This document shows, piece after piece, positions 52,796-62,714 of a stretch of 64,000 bases of DNA. Source of the stretch: DATARH01 sp963705325 (GTDB lineage: Bacteria > Pseudomonadota > Alphaproteobacteria > ATCC43930 > CGMCC-115725). The translations under genes were made by a program, and so were the position numbers. A model generated the notes under the pieces. It was not told where the DNA came from. It was given only the letters and a program-made list of their open reading frames with translations, and ran no database searches. Each line of letters begins with the position of its first letter. Within the stretch, counting starts at the first letter, position 1. The stretch lies in NCBI GenBank assembly GCA_963705325.1, contig OY970069.1:3100001-3164000 (forward strand), written 5' to 3'.

Positions 52796-54118
52796 TCAGC
52801 GCCTGCTACCGGCCGGCAAGCTGTCGAGCTTACAAATCTTGGTCCTGAATCTACCACTGACCACCCCGCCCAAGTGCTTGCCGAACTCAATCCCCGGGCG
52901 TTCAATCCAGACATGGGCGGTGGTCGCGAAAACAATAAGCAGTACTGCGCATAAAAAGATCATGGACCAGTATCCAATCGGCGACCCCATTGCGATGTGT
53001 CGGGCCAGAGGAATAGAAAAGACTGAAGCAAATACCAGGAGATGGAAGAGATATATTCCATAACTAACATTGCCTAGTCGGCGAGCCGATCGGCTCGTAA
53101 GTAACCCAAAAAATGAACAGCCCTCCGTTATTAGATAAAAGGCCCCCCCTAGCAGTATGATCTCGCCTGCGGAGTGGATGAAATTACTCGTAGCAAACGC
53201 GAAGACAACCAACGCCCCGACAATCGTTGAAGTTAGTGATTCCGGCATCCCAATGATCACGCCTTTGGACGGAACAGACGCGAAGGTCATCCCAGCAAGA
53301 AACAAGGCAATCGGCTCGGAGTACGTCAAGCCAGTATAAAACAGAGAAGCTGATGTGTTGTTCCAAATATAAATGAGGCTAAGGAGCAACGCTCCCAAAC
53401 AATAATAAAAACAAAAACTAGTTCTGGTTAAGATAAAGGCTAAAACTGGTAGAATAATATAAAAATACCACTCAAATTGCAAAGTCCACGCCACCCCTAA
53501 CAACAGAGTCGCCTCGCCAAAACCATCGATGTCGTACCCATGTAGTAGGCCAAGGGAAAGCCATCTCATAATTTGCTTGGCGAGTTTGAATGGCGGTACA
53601 TTTAGGTGTAATCCAACATGGACAAATACAAATACCAACATTAGTGCAGCTGCAATGAGGTAGAGAGGTCCGATTCGAAACAATCGCCCGATATACAGCT
53701 GACACCAATCCAGCCGGCCTTTCAAATTGATGACACGTGACCAAAACAAGTACCCGGTGATCATAAAAAAGCCCGCAACACCAAATTTTCCTAATTGCAA
53801 ATAAAACGTCTCTGATGCAGGGATTTCCCACGATCCATCTAAGAGATACTTATGATAAGTAACGCCGTGATGGAAAAATACAGCTAATGCGAGGAAGCCG
53901 CGCAACCCATCGAACGCTGAAACGCGTGGTTCCGGGCTTGGGGGTGTATCCACGGCACCAGGGAGCAAAGTTGACGCTAGCATTAGCAGCAATGCTGTTA
54001 CGGCAAAGTACGGCCATATCGAATAAGCGCTCATTCGGCCAATATACCTGTTTTTCGTTGAAGTGCTGCCTTCCATTTTGCCGGACGCACAGCGTAAGGG
54101 AGCTATTTTCACGGGCAT
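52796..54118 (-). CDS. Acyltransferase family 3 (OafA-like)
   Basis: 440 aa, about 10-11 membrane segments. Family marks: SAFDGLRGFLALAVFFHHGV (catalytic His), FMITGYLFWSRVINLKGRLD, LYIGRLFRIGPLYLIAAALM, GNVSYGIYLFHLLVF. Adds an acetyl or other acyl group to a surface glycan at the inner membrane. The start may be 54118, 54076 or 54034; the upstream part is polar. AT-richer than the IS DNA on both sides, so probably a native EPS gene. Confidence 0.88.
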   Translation of the reverse strand: MPVKIAPLRCASGKMEGSTSTKNRYIGRMSAYSIWPYFAVTALLLMLASTLLPGAVDTPPSPEPRVSAFDGLRGFLALAVFFHHGVTYHKYLLDGSWEIPASETFYLQLGKFGVAGFFMITGYLFWSRVINLKGRLDWCQLYIGRLFRIGPLYLIAAALMLVFVFVHVGLHLNVPPFKLAKQIMRWLSLGLLHGYDIDGFGEATLLLGVAWTLQFEWYFYIILPVLAFILTRTSFCFYYCLGALLLSLIYIWNNTSASLFYTGLTYSEPIALFLAGMTFASVPSKGVIIGMPESLTSTIVGALVVFAFATSNFIHSAGEIILLGGAFYLITEGCSFFGLLTSRSARRLGNVSYGIYLFHLLVFASVFSIPLARHIAMGSPIGYWSMIFLCAVLLIVFATTAHVWIERPGIEFGKHLGGVVSGRFRTKICKLDSLPAGSRR

Positions 54119-54164
54119 CCAGCGCGCCGAAGGTTACGCCCGGACAGCCGACGCTACGTTATAA

Positions 54165-54481
54165 CCGGGCGGGTCGTTCCGGGTCAGCGCGATGACTCGG
54201 CCGATTACCTCCGTCGGCAGCGGCGGCACGCGCGAAGGCGGGGTCTTGTCGCTCAACAACCCGTCCACCCCGGCGATCATGTCCTGCGAGCGCCACACGC
54301 AGGTCTTGCTCTTGTCGGCGCGGCGCATGATCTCGACGGCGCCGAGACCGTCGGCGGTCAGAAGGATGATCCGCGCCCGCCAGACATGCTTTTTGCGCGC
54401 TGTTCCGATTGACCACCACCGATGCAGACGGGCACGCTCGGCGGCGGCAATCTGTTCTTCTAGCTCGTCAATGTCCGCCAT
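54165..54481 (-). pseudogene. IS630-family transposase, N-terminal fragment
   Basis: MADIDELEEQIAAAERARLH, KKHVWRARIILLTADGLGA, VEIMRRADKSKTCVWRSQDM and DGLLSDKTPPSRVPPLP. Same subtype as the pieces at 51102 and 58619/62715. The rest is missing. Confidence 0.82.
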
Positions 54482-54487
54482 GAAAGG

Positions 54488-54670
54488 GGCGTGATGATCC
54501 TGACTTCCAACCGCGGCTTTGCCGAATGGGCAAGGTCTTTGGCGATCCCATCGTCGCCACCGCGCTGCTCGACCGCCTGCTCCACTATGCCGTCGATCAG
54601 CCGCCGACTGATCGAGAAACTGGGGAAATTTACTCCGGCACTTCTGGGGAAAGTTCACTCCGCATTGACA
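54488..54670 (+). pseudogene. istB: IS21 istB 3' fragment with IS end
   Basis: GVMILTSNRGFAEW, then one base missing, then KVFGDPIVATALLDRLLHYA. It finishes with the IS21 right terminus: two CTGGGGAAA-type repeats and the outer end CATTGACA at 54670. A third, separate IS21 trace in the window. Confidence 0.85.
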
Positions 54671-54823
54671 TCAACCAGGACATCTTTGGGCATGCCCCAC
54701 ACTCGCACCCTACGCGAGCCTAGCGAAATCCCTTTCGGGTTCTCCGTCAGGTTCTATCCGGCTTCTGGATTAAGGATCAATTTTATTGAAAAGCTCGCGA
54801 TCAATAGCGAATGATGCGTTGGC

Positions 54824-55825
54824 TTGGCTTATGGGGGATCTTCTTTGTCCAGCATTCCAAAGCGCATTCTCGTAACCGGCGGTGCCGGCTTCCTCGGCTC
54901 ACACCTTTGCGAAAGGTTGTTGGCTTATGGCCACGATGTGCTGTGCGTCGATAACTATTTTACTGGGCGCAAGATCAATGTCTTGCACTTGCTAGACGAT
55001 CCATTTTTCGAAGCGTTGCGTCACGACGTCACCCATCCACTTTCTGTCGAAGTTGACGAGATCTACAATCTGGCCTGTCCGGCTTCACCGATCCACTATC
55101 AGTTCGACCCGGTCCAGACAACTAAGACCAGTGTCGTTGGCGCCATCAACATGTTGGGCCTCGCCAAGCGGCTAAAGGCAAAGATCTTTCAGGCCTCAAC
55201 CTCGGAGGTCTATGGTGATCCAGCAGTGCACCCGCAACCTGAATCCTATCGCGGCAACGTCAACACGATCGGGCCGCGCGCTTGCTATGACGAAGGAAAG
55301 CGCTGCGCCGAGACACTGTTTTTCGATTACTACCGCCAGCACAATCTACGCATCCGGGTGGTCCGTATCTTCAACACTTATGGGCCGCGCATGCATCTCA
55401 ATGATGGGCGTGTCGTCTCCAACTTCATTCTCCAGGCGCTTAAGAATGAGCCAATCACGCTCTACGGCGACGGCAGTCAGACTCGGGCGTTCTGCTATGT
55501 CGACGACATGATCGAGGGATTCATTCGGATGATGGATGCCCCTGATGATATCGTCGGGCCAATAAATCTCGGCAATCCGGTTGAAACTTCGATCCTCGAA
55601 CTTGCTCACCTGATCGTCAACGTGACTGGTTCACGCTCCCGGATTACCCAGCGGTCACTGCCAATCGACGACCCGATCCAGCGGTGCCCCGACATCACGC
55701 AGGCAAAGGCCTTACTTAATTGGCAGCCAGCCATTGGTTTGCGCTTGGGCCTAGAGCGAACCGTAGCGTATTTTGAAAACTTGCTACGTGGTGAAAAAAC
55801 GGCAGAGCACTTTCGCTCGGTCTGA
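54824..55825 (+). CDS. UDP-glucuronate decarboxylase (UXS-like), SDR
   Basis: 333 aa extended SDR. ILVTGGAGFLGSHLCERLLA, VDNYFTGRKINVLHLLDDP, IYNLACPASPIHYQFDPVQT, active site QASTSEVYGDP and GPRACYDEGKRCAETL (Tyr/Lys), RIFNTYGPRMHLNDGRVVSN: all characteristic of UDP-xylose synthase. It would supply UDP-xylose for the glycan. The start is TTG 54824; no in-frame ATG fits. Confidence 0.92.
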   Translation: MAYGGSSLSSIPKRILVTGGAGFLGSHLCERLLAYGHDVLCVDNYFTGRKINVLHLLDDPFFEALRHDVTHPLSVEVDEIYNLACPASPIHYQFDPVQTTKTSVVGAINMLGLAKRLKAKIFQASTSEVYGDPAVHPQPESYRGNVNTIGPRACYDEGKRCAETLFFDYYRQHNLRIRVVRIFNTYGPRMHLNDGRVVSNFILQALKNEPITLYGDGSQTRAFCYVDDMIEGFIRMMDAPDDIVGPINLGNPVETSILELAHLIVNVTGSRSRITQRSLPIDDPIQRCPDITQAKALLNWQPAIGLRLGLERTVAYFENLLRGEKTAEHFRSV

Positions 55826-56013
55826 AGCATAGGGCGGCGGGTAATGGTAGTGGTCCTCGGCAACACCTGTCCCGACAAAACTGGCGAGAACGGACGGCTG
55901 CTCCGGCAGTTCTTCGGCCAACAAGCGACGCTCTGATCAGCCTGAAAGGTCGGCTCATCCAGGGTCGCGAAACCGACTTGTTATCGGACTTCGTGAGGCG
56001 GTATCCTTAAATC

Positions 56014-57006
56014 GTGCCCAGCCAGAGAGAAATGCCCGAGCCGCTATCGCTTGAGGAGACGAACTGCTTCTGCGGCGCACACGATGTAAGCTCCTCGGCA
56101 ATTCATGTTAAAGAGGGCGAGGAATTGTTCACTTATCACACATGCGCGGTATGCGGAGCGCAGCGGCTTTCGCCGCGACCGCGTGCCGAGGCTATGGGTG
56201 ATTACTATCCTCACACCTACGGCCCGTACACGGTTCGTCCGGATTCGTTTTCGGCGCGGATGAGACAGCTTATCTATTTGGCTTATTACGCACCAATGAA
56301 TCGGCTGGGCCTATTTCGGCCTCTGTTGAGGCTCCTGTTGTATCCGCTCCGTTTCTATACACTATTTGCATTTCATGCGGTAATACCAAGGCAGATCTTC
56401 GAATTCGGTGCCGCGGCGGGGAATGATTTAGCACTGTTCCAGGCCGAGGGGTGGGACGTCGCAGGATGCGAACCATCCGCCCGCGCCTGTGCCATCGCCG
56501 CTGAGCGAGGCATCGTCCTCCAAAACCTACCAGCGGAAGCTGTCGAACTTCTGCCTAACAGCGTGTCGTGTATCTTAATCAATCACGTGTTGGAGCATAT
56601 CTACGATCCAGCGAGAGTGCTCGCCACTTGCTGGCGGGGTCTGGTACCGGGAGGGTCGCTCGTAGTCGTTGTGCCTAACCACGCCTCTCTCACAGCGCTG
56701 GTGTTTGGCGCAGCATGGTTAGCGTATGATGCACCGCGGCACCTGTGGGGGTTCACACCGGATTCGCTGAGTGCCCTGATATGCCAGGCAGGCTTTCTGC
56801 CACCGGTCGTCCATAATCAGGCCCAGGGGCGAGGGGACTGGGAGGCAACACTCTATGGATACCACTGCGTGACTCCTGTCGCCGCCTGGCGAAGGCGCTG
56901 GGCGCATGTTCTGTCATTCCTCCTTGTTCCGGTGGGCCTCTTCGCTGCGCTTCTCCCTAAGCGCGGGGATATCATCACCGTCGTGGCGACCAAACCGGCA
57001 GTCTAA
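56014..57006 (+). CDS. Class I SAM-dependent methyltransferase with zinc finger
   Basis: 330 aa. N-terminal Cys cluster CFCGAHD...YHTCAVCGAQRLSPRP is a small zinc site. Then the methyltransferase fold: IFEFGAAAGNDLALFQAEGW, VAGCEPSARACAIAAERG, CILINHVLEHIYDPARVLAT, GGSLVVVVPNHASLT. Such proteins commonly methylate sugars or polysaccharide intermediates. GTG 56014 or ATG 56032 (GAGAG upstream) may be the start. Confidence 0.85.
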   Translation: MPSQREMPEPLSLEETNCFCGAHDVSSSAIHVKEGEELFTYHTCAVCGAQRLSPRPRAEAMGDYYPHTYGPYTVRPDSFSARMRQLIYLAYYAPMNRLGLFRPLLRLLLYPLRFYTLFAFHAVIPRQIFEFGAAAGNDLALFQAEGWDVAGCEPSARACAIAAERGIVLQNLPAEAVELLPNSVSCILINHVLEHIYDPARVLATCWRGLVPGGSLVVVVPNHASLTALVFGAAWLAYDAPRHLWGFTPDSLSALICQAGFLPPVVHNQAQGRGDWEATLYGYHCVTPVAAWRRRWAHVLSFLLVPVGLFAALLPKRGDIITVVATKPAV

Positions 57007-57131
57007 CGGCCTTTGTAGCGCTGTAGCCTGATCGCTATTGAAAGCCGATGGTTGACGTCCTTTCGTCTTGTTCATCCGGCTTGAATGCGAGGTTTCCCGT
57101 TTTGTGAGACCCTAAGCGGAGAAGCGAAGCT

Positions 57132-57215
57132 GTGAAGAAGAGCAGGTTCACCGAGGAGCAGATCGCGTTTGCATTGCGGCAGGTGGAGAATGGGGCAACG
57201 GTTGAGACGCCCTGA
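57132..57215 (+). pseudogene. IS3-family OrfA N-terminal scrap
   Basis: VKKSRFTEEQIAFALRQVEN followed by GATVETP and a stop: the first helix of IS407-type IS3 OrfA, broken early. Confidence 0.75.
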
Positions 57216-57302
57216 GCCTTCGCTCGGCATGCTGAAACCACCCGAAAGGTCTCATGATAAACCTGCTGCGTTTCAATCACCGACAGGCATAAAGCAACAA
57301 CG

Positions 57303-58556
57303 ATGACCAACAGCCCACAGATTTTGATTTTCGAGCCAAATGCAGCCGGCCATGAGATGGGATACGTACGGTATATCCTCACTGAGATCGACCGAATGAT
57401 CGATAATCCTCGCATCATTTTGCTTACGACAACGGAGACGGCGCAACACCCAAATACACGAAGAGTGGCCAATGAGTTCGGTCATTTTGTCACTATTCGT
57501 ATAGCTCCGTTGGTTTCCACGCGAGGTGGTTTCTTTGCCGCCCTGGGCGTATTCGTCGAGCGCCAGTGGCGGCAGGCGGAGCAGCTACAGCGCGGTTTGA
57601 CCGAAATCGGTATCGATTGTGTGGATTTCATTCTTGTGCCTCACCTTGAGTCGATCGGCTTATTGCAAATAGCGTTGAGGCCGAGGTTGTTTGGCGGCAA
57701 ACCATGGGCAACAATCGCCATTGGAGTTCGGTTCCACCACCGAAAATGCGGAATAGAAGGGCCGCTTCGGTTCATCGATATGCTTCAACGTATGTTCTTC
57801 CGGTGGGTCATCCGGGATCCAACATTGGCATGCTTGGGATCCCCCAATCCGTATCTTTCTCAATGGGCTGCAAGCGCGAAGGTTGTATACTTACCAGAGC
57901 CTTGTGCTCCCCCGATGTTGAGGAGCACTGCTGAAACACGAGCCGCTTATGGTATCAGGCCCAACACCTTCGTCGTCCTGGTGTTCGGATACCTGGACCG
58001 CCGCAAATGCATCGGAGTTTTGCTGGAGGCCGCAGCTCGCGCCCTTGATGAAGGGTTGGATGTGACCGTATTTTTGGCCGGAACGCAACACCGTGGCCAT
58101 TTGACGGCGCCACTGGGCAGCGAGGCCGCGAGCAGGCTGCGCGCGCATGACAGCCTAGTAGAAGCTAATCGTTTCATCATGGGTGGAAGGGATATCGATC
58201 CGTTTGGTGCGGCCGATATCGCCTGGGTGTTCTATGAACGGAATTTTGTACTCACGGGCAGCGTGTTGGTTTGGTCGGGATTAGCGCGGCGACCCGTCAT
58301 AGCGCGTAGGCAGGGAGTGATTGGGCGCCTCGTCGAAGAACATAACCTTGGCCTCACCCTGACTTCTGAAGCCCCCGAAATCGTTGCCGAGGCATTGCGG
58401 CGCCTTGCCGGTGACTCCGCCTTGCGCCGGGAGATGGGCGAGAATGGGGCGCGTGTGTTCGCACGGAACACGCCCGAGAACTTCGCCCATCCGATCGTTG
58501 ACAGAATCAACGCTGCGTTGGGTAGATCAATAGCGCATGCACAACAACAGGACTAG
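57303..58556 (+). CDS. Glycosyltransferase (GT4-like)
   Basis: 417 aa GT-B fold. N-terminal LIFEPNAAGHEMGYVRYILT; C-terminal domain with VLVFGYLDRRKCIGVLLEAA, DVTVFLAGTQHRGHL, ARRPVIARRQGVIGRLVEEH and a helical end. The usual EX7E motif is not obvious (IAWVFYERNFVLTGSVLVW occupies the place), so family assignment is moderate. Likely part of EPS assembly. Confidence 0.75.
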   Translation: MTNSPQILIFEPNAAGHEMGYVRYILTEIDRMIDNPRIILLTTTETAQHPNTRRVANEFGHFVTIRIAPLVSTRGGFFAALGVFVERQWRQAEQLQRGLTEIGIDCVDFILVPHLESIGLLQIALRPRLFGGKPWATIAIGVRFHHRKCGIEGPLRFIDMLQRMFFRWVIRDPTLACLGSPNPYLSQWAASAKVVYLPEPCAPPMLRSTAETRAAYGIRPNTFVVLVFGYLDRRKCIGVLLEAAARALDEGLDVTVFLAGTQHRGHLTAPLGSEAASRLRAHDSLVEANRFIMGGRDIDPFGAADIAWVFYERNFVLTGSVLVWSGLARRPVIARRQGVIGRLVEEHNLGLTLTSEAPEIVAEALRRLAGDSALRREMGENGARVFARNTPENFAHPIVDRINAALGRSIAHAQQQD

Positions 58557-58618
58557 CTAGGGCTTGTGGATAAAACCTGACGGAAGAATTCGAAAGGGGA
58601 TTCCCCGGGCTCGCGGCG

Positions 58619-58671
58619 AGTGAGTGCCGTCGATCATGCTCGTTTGGAAGCGATCGTCGCGGACCGGAACA
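58619..58671 (+). pseudogene. IS630 transposase 5' scrap (target of IS66-B1)
   Basis: Encodes VSAVDHARLEAIVADRN, the start of the IS630 subtype also seen at 51102. IS66-B1 splits it; the continuation is at 62715. Confidence 0.8.
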
Positions 58672-58700
58672 GTACGCATGCGGCGTAGGCCGCAGGACTG

Positions 58701-58952
58701 TCACTTTTGGTCGATTGATCGCTTAAGGAGGTCGGGATCGGCCTTGAAGATCTCGACGAGGCCAGTGAGGGTTTCAATGCCGAAGTCGGTGAAGGCCAAT
58801 ACGCTTTCGTCACCGGGGCCGTAGACCCAGATCAGGCCGTCCTCCTGGTCCATTTCTGTGGCCACGTCCGAGAGCCAGTCCTCGTCCTCGCCGAGCATCG
58901 CGGCGACGCGGGCGATGGTGTGGACGTGGTGAACCTTGTTGACCTGGCTCAA
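58701..58952 (-). CDS. IS66-B1 passenger protein
   Basis: 83 aa; TTG start 2 bp after the tnpC stop. Same sequence as B2: HTIARVAAMLGEDEDWL, EDGLIWVYGPGDESVLAFT, FGIETLTGLVEIFKADPDLL. It ends about 30 bp from the IS terminus, so it sits fully inside the element. Confidence 0.78.
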   Translation of the reverse strand: MSQVNKVHHVHTIARVAAMLGEDEDWLSDVATEMDQEDGLIWVYGPGDESVLAFTDFGIETLTGLVEIFKADPDLLKRSIDQK

Positions 58953-58954
58953 GA

Positions 58955-59341
58955 TCAGGCTGCCACGGCGGCAATCGTCGGCACCTTGGGTGTCCAGTGC
59001 CATGGCAGGAGTTCGTCGAGCCGATGCGCCGGATGCGTGGCGATCCTGGCCAAGGTGTCGGCCAGCCAAGCCTGCGGGTCGATGCCGTTCATCTTGGCGG
59101 TGACGATCAGGCTGTACACCGCCGCCGCACGCTGACCGCCGCGGTCGGATCCGCAGAACAACCATGATTTGCGCCCGAGGGCGATGCCGCGCAGCGCGCG
59201 CTCGGCGGCATTATTCGACAGGCACGCGCGCCCGTCATCGAGGAACCGGGTGAAGGCCGCCCAGCGCTTGAGGATGTAATCGATGGCCTTGGCGAGATCG
59301 TGGCCACGAGAGAGTTTGGCGCGCTGCTCGCGCATGTAAGC
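58955..59341 (-). pseudogene. tnpC: IS66-B1 tnpC, 3' part
   Basis: The last 129 codons, including CLSNNAAERALRGIALGRKS and WLADTLARIATHPAHRLDEL. Split from 60570-61850 by the IS481 element; the target repeat TGTAAGC is at 59335-59341. Confidence 0.9.
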
Positions 59342-60562
59342 TGTATTAATTCAGACTTGTTCTGACAGACGGTGTTGGCTGTTTGAGCCTTTCTGAGTGT
59401 CGTCCGTCGTCAGGCAGCCATGATTTTCTCCTTCGCCAGGGGCAGCGCGTCAAGAAAGGTCTGCATCGGGGTTTTGCCGAAGCACCATCGACCCTGGTGA
59501 GGGCGCCGTTCATTGTATTCGGCGATCCAAGCATCAAGGTCGGTCTGCAGCTCGTCGATCGCCCGGTAGATCTTTTTTCGGAACGCCACCCGGTAGAACT
59601 CATCGAGCACGGTGCGGTGGAAACGCTCGCAGATACCGTTGGTCTGCGGGCTCTTGGCCTTGGTGCGGCTGTGGTCGATATCCTCGACCGCCAGGTAGAG
59701 CTCGTATTCGTGGCTCTCGCTGCCGCAGAACTCGGTGCCGCGGTCGGTCAGCACCCGGCATAGCCGGATGCCGTGCTCGTCATAAAACGGCACCACCCGG
59801 TCATTGAGGATCTCGGCCGCGGTGATCGGCGTCTTACGGTCGTAGAGCTTGGCAAACGCGACCTTGGCGTAGGTATCGATAAAGGTCTGCTGGTAGATCC
59901 GCCCCACCCCCTTCAACGTGCCGACATAGAAGGTGTCCTGTGCCCCGCAGTAGCCGGGACACTCGCTCTCGAACTCGCCATGGGCTTCCTTGTCGGCTTT
60001 GGCCTTCTCCAGCGCGGCGATCTGGGCCTCGGTCAAGAGAATGCCGTCCTGCGCCACCTTGGCCTCGAGCGCCTTGAGACGCTGCTTCATCGAGGCCAGG
60101 TCGTGGCGTTGCCACACGCAGCGCACGCCGGCGGGCGAAATCGACAGCCCGCGCCGCTTGAGCGCGTCCGAGACCCGCACCTGGCCCCAGGCCGGCTGCT
60201 CGATCGCCAAGGCAACCGCCGCCTCTTCGATCTCGATCGGCGTGCGGTTCTTCAGGATCGGCTTGCGGCGGCTGATCTCCTGCAAGGCCAACTCGCCGCC
60301 TTTATCGTACAGCTCCTTGAACCGGTAGAAGCTGTCGCGGCTGTAGCCCATCATCTTGCACGCTTGGCTGACATTGCCGAGCTGCTTGGCCAATTCCAGC
60401 AGCCCAGCCTTCACCCGGATGATCTTCTGTTCCTGGGTCATATCGTGATCTCCGTTCCGCCGAAGGACGGGCCGCGGTCCCGGCTGATGAGAACCGCATC
60501 CCGCCCTCCGGCTCCGCTTCGGAAACCAACAACGACCGTCAGATTAAGTTCAAACTAATACA
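59342..60562 (-). mobile_element. IS481-family element
   Basis: 1221 bp. Ends read inward: TGTATTAATTCAGACTTG and TGTATTAGTTTGAACTTA. Flanked by the 7-bp repeat TGTAAGC (59335-59341 and 60563-60569). Removal restores the tnpC frame. Confidence 0.9.
59410..60441 (-). CDS. IS481-family transposase
   Basis: 343 aa. N-terminal HTH LGNVSQACKMMGYSRDSFYR; rve core with FYVGTLKGVGRIYQQTFIDT, YDRKTPITAAEILND, RVLTDRGTEFCG (Asp) and SPQTNGICERFHRTVLDEFY (Glu). Intact. Confidence 0.93.
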   Translation of the reverse strand: MTQEQKIIRVKAGLLELAKQLGNVSQACKMMGYSRDSFYRFKELYDKGGELALQEISRRKPILKNRTPIEIEEAAVALAIEQPAWGQVRVSDALKRRGLSISPAGVRCVWQRHDLASMKQRLKALEAKVAQDGILLTEAQIAALEKAKADKEAHGEFESECPGYCGAQDTFYVGTLKGVGRIYQQTFIDTYAKVAFAKLYDRKTPITAAEILNDRVVPFYDEHGIRLCRVLTDRGTEFCGSESHEYELYLAVEDIDHSRTKAKSPQTNGICERFHRTVLDEFYRVAFRKKIYRAIDELQTDLDAWIAEYNERRPHQGRWCFGKTPMQTFLDALPLAKEKIMAA

Positions 60563-60569
60563 TGTAAGC

Positions 60570-61850
60570 CTGAAGCTCCTCGACCAAGGGCTTGCTGCGC
60601 TCCTGGCGAACCGTCCTGCGCTCTTCGGCGCTCTTGCCATCGATCGACCGCTCGATCTCGAACAGGGCGTCGATGCGGCACACGACCTCGATCGCGATCG
60701 GCGAGAGCACGCTCCCGGTTTTGCCCGCAGCCCGCCGACGGGCATTCTCCTCAATATCGGCCATGGTGAAGAACGGACGCCTGGCGTGAGACCAGCACCC
60801 CACCTCCAGGATCGGACCGGCACCTCGCTCGGGCAGATAGAGCGGGCGATACCCGTCAAAAGCATCGGCCTGGAACAACCCGGCATATCCGGCCAGATGG
60901 CGCTGCGGGTGCTCGCCTTTGCGATCGCGGGAGTAGTAGAACATCGCCGCCGGCGGGCCCTGGCCGCCAAACGGCCGATCGTCGCGCACATAGACCCAAC
61001 ATCGCCCGGTGTCGGTCTTGCCTTTGGCCAGCACCGGGACGGTCGTGTCATCGCCATGCAGGCGTTCAGCCGCCAGGACATGGGCCTCGACCCGCCTGAG
61101 CAGCGGTTCGAGCGCGGCGTAGCCCGATCCCACGGCGTCGGCCATGGTCGACAGGCTGATCGGCACGCCTTCACGCGTGTAGCGCTCGGCCTGACGGTTC
61201 AACGGCTGATGCTGGCCGAACTTCTCGAATAGGATCATCGCCAGCAGGTTAGGCCCGGCCCAGCCCCGGGAGATCACGTGGAAAGGAGCCGGCGCCTGGC
61301 TGATCTTCTCGCAATCCCGGCAGGTGAACTTCTCCCGCACGGTTTCGATCACCTTCCACTGGCGCGGGATCACTTCAAGCGTCCGCGTCACATCCTCGCT
61401 CAGCTTGCGCAGCCGCGTTCCGCCACAGCAGTTGCACGTCGGCGGCGGATCGATCACCACGCGCTCGCGCGGCAGATGGTCGGGGAAGGTGTTTCGTTCG
61501 GCGCGCTTGCGCGTAAAGCCCGCCACATTGGTGGTCTTGGCCACGGCGATTTCCGCGGCGAGCTCATCCTCGCTGGCGCTCGCGGCAAATTCCTCGAACT
61601 GCAGTGCCAGTTGATCGATCAGCCGCTGCGATCGCTCCGAACGCGGTCCATAGATCTGACGCTCGAGTTGGGCGATGCGCAACTTCTGATGGGCGATCAG
61701 CGCCAGGTCTTCAGAGGCCTTGGCCCGGGCCACCGCCAACTCAGCAACCCCGGCGTCGCGTTCGGCGACAACTGCCTCTACCCGTGCACGCTCAATCGTC
61801 AGCGCCGCTTTCAGCGCATCAATCTCGTCCGGCAGCGCGGCAAGGTCCAT
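60570..61850 (-). pseudogene. tnpC: IS66-B1 tnpC, 5' part
   Basis: The first 427 codons: MDLAALPDEIDALKAALTIE, fingers CNCCGGTRLRKLSED and FTCRDCEKISQ, core AERLHGDDTTVPVL. It continues at 59341 after IS481 removal, to a total of 555 aa. Confidence 0.92.
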
Positions 61851-61901
61851 AACCGAAAGTGAATCACGAACCCGGCCCGTTGACTCCCATAAAATCGCGC
61901 C

Positions 61902-62249
61902 TTATCCGGCGCTGCTCGGACGCCAGGTATGCCGCGGGTTTCGCCAGTCAATACCGTCCAGCATGTAGCCCAGCTGCGCCGCCGAGATCGCAACCGTCCC
62001 GTCGGCCGGCGACGGCCAAACGAATCGGCCATGTTCCAGTCGCTTCGCGTAGAGCGACATGCCGACCCCATCATGCCAGATGATCTTGATCAGCCCGCCT
62101 CTGGCTCCCCTAAAGACGTACAGATCGCCAGCGTGCGGGTCCCGACCCAGCGCTTGCTGGACCTGCAACGCCAAGCCGTTCATGCCCTTCCTCATGTCCG
62201 TGCGGCCGACCGCCAGCCATACCCGAACCCCAGAGGGAACCGGAATCAT
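61902..62249 (-). CDS. tnpB: IS66 accessory protein TnpB, type B (B1)
   Basis: 115 aa, the same protein as at 42256. GRTDMRKGMNGLALQVQQAL and YVFRGARGGLIKIIWHDGVG. Confidence 0.93.
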   Translation of the reverse strand: MIPVPSGVRVWLAVGRTDMRKGMNGLALQVQQALGRDPHAGDLYVFRGARGGLIKIIWHDGVGMSLYAKRLEHGRFVWPSPADGTVAISAAQLGYMLDGIDWRNPRHTWRPSSAG

Positions 62250-62623
62250 CGCCGTTCCAGCACGTCCAGGACCAACCGCAGGGCCGAGGCCTTGACCCCG
62301 TTGCCGACGCGAACCCGGCAGCCACCGGCCAACTCGATCTCGATCAACTCGCTTGTCGACGCCGGCGCGGGCTCGCGCGCCCGATCCGGCGTTACCCTCA
62401 CCGGCACCAGTTGCACAGGAGCTGCCGCGCCGACTTCTTCGCGGTAGCGCTTGCGCCACGCAAAGACCTGGTTCGCATTTACGTCGTAGCGCCGCGCCAC
62501 GACCGATACCGATGATCCCGGCTCCAGCGAGGCTGCAACGATCTCCCGCTTCAGCTCCTCAGGCCACGAACGATGCCGACGCCGCTCCCGCAAACTTGTG
62601 CCCATAATCGAACTTGTGGACAC
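62246..62623 (-). CDS. tnpA: IS66 accessory protein TnpA, type B (B1)
   Basis: 125 aa HTH protein, the same as at 42600. SWPEELKREIVAASLEPGSS. Confidence 0.93.
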   Translation of the reverse strand: MSTSSIMGTSLRERRRHRSWPEELKREIVAASLEPGSSVSVVARRYDVNANQVFAWRKRYREEVGAAAPVQLVPVRVTPDRAREPAPASTSELIEIELAGGCRVRVGNGVKASALRLVLDVLERR

Positions 62624-62714
62624 TTCCTATCACCACACCGAAGGCCAAAGCCCCAACCTCAATCATTCAGCCAATCCCGAAAAGGCGGCCGCTAGCGGAG
62701 GGATACCCGGAACA

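Larger units (their letters stand above)
58672..62706 (-). mobile_element. IS66-B1 element with IS481 inside
   Basis: Ends read inward: GTACGCATGCGGCGTAGGCC and GTATCCCTCCGCTAGCGGCC. Flanked by the 8-bp repeat CCGGAACA (58664-58671 and 62707-62714). 4035 bp in all, about 2.8 kb without the IS481 element. Nearly identical to IS66-B2. Confidence 0.93.

Noticed and set aside
58701..59165. 154-aa passenger starting inside tnpC
   Set aside because: The upstream 71 codons are the out-of-frame shadow of tnpC; the TTG 2 bp after the tnpC stop matches the ATG position in type A.
61902..62459. 185-aa tnpB (and the same at 42256-42813)
   Set aside because: The upstream extension is an alternative frame over tnpA; the normal 115-aa start overlaps tnpA by 4 bp.
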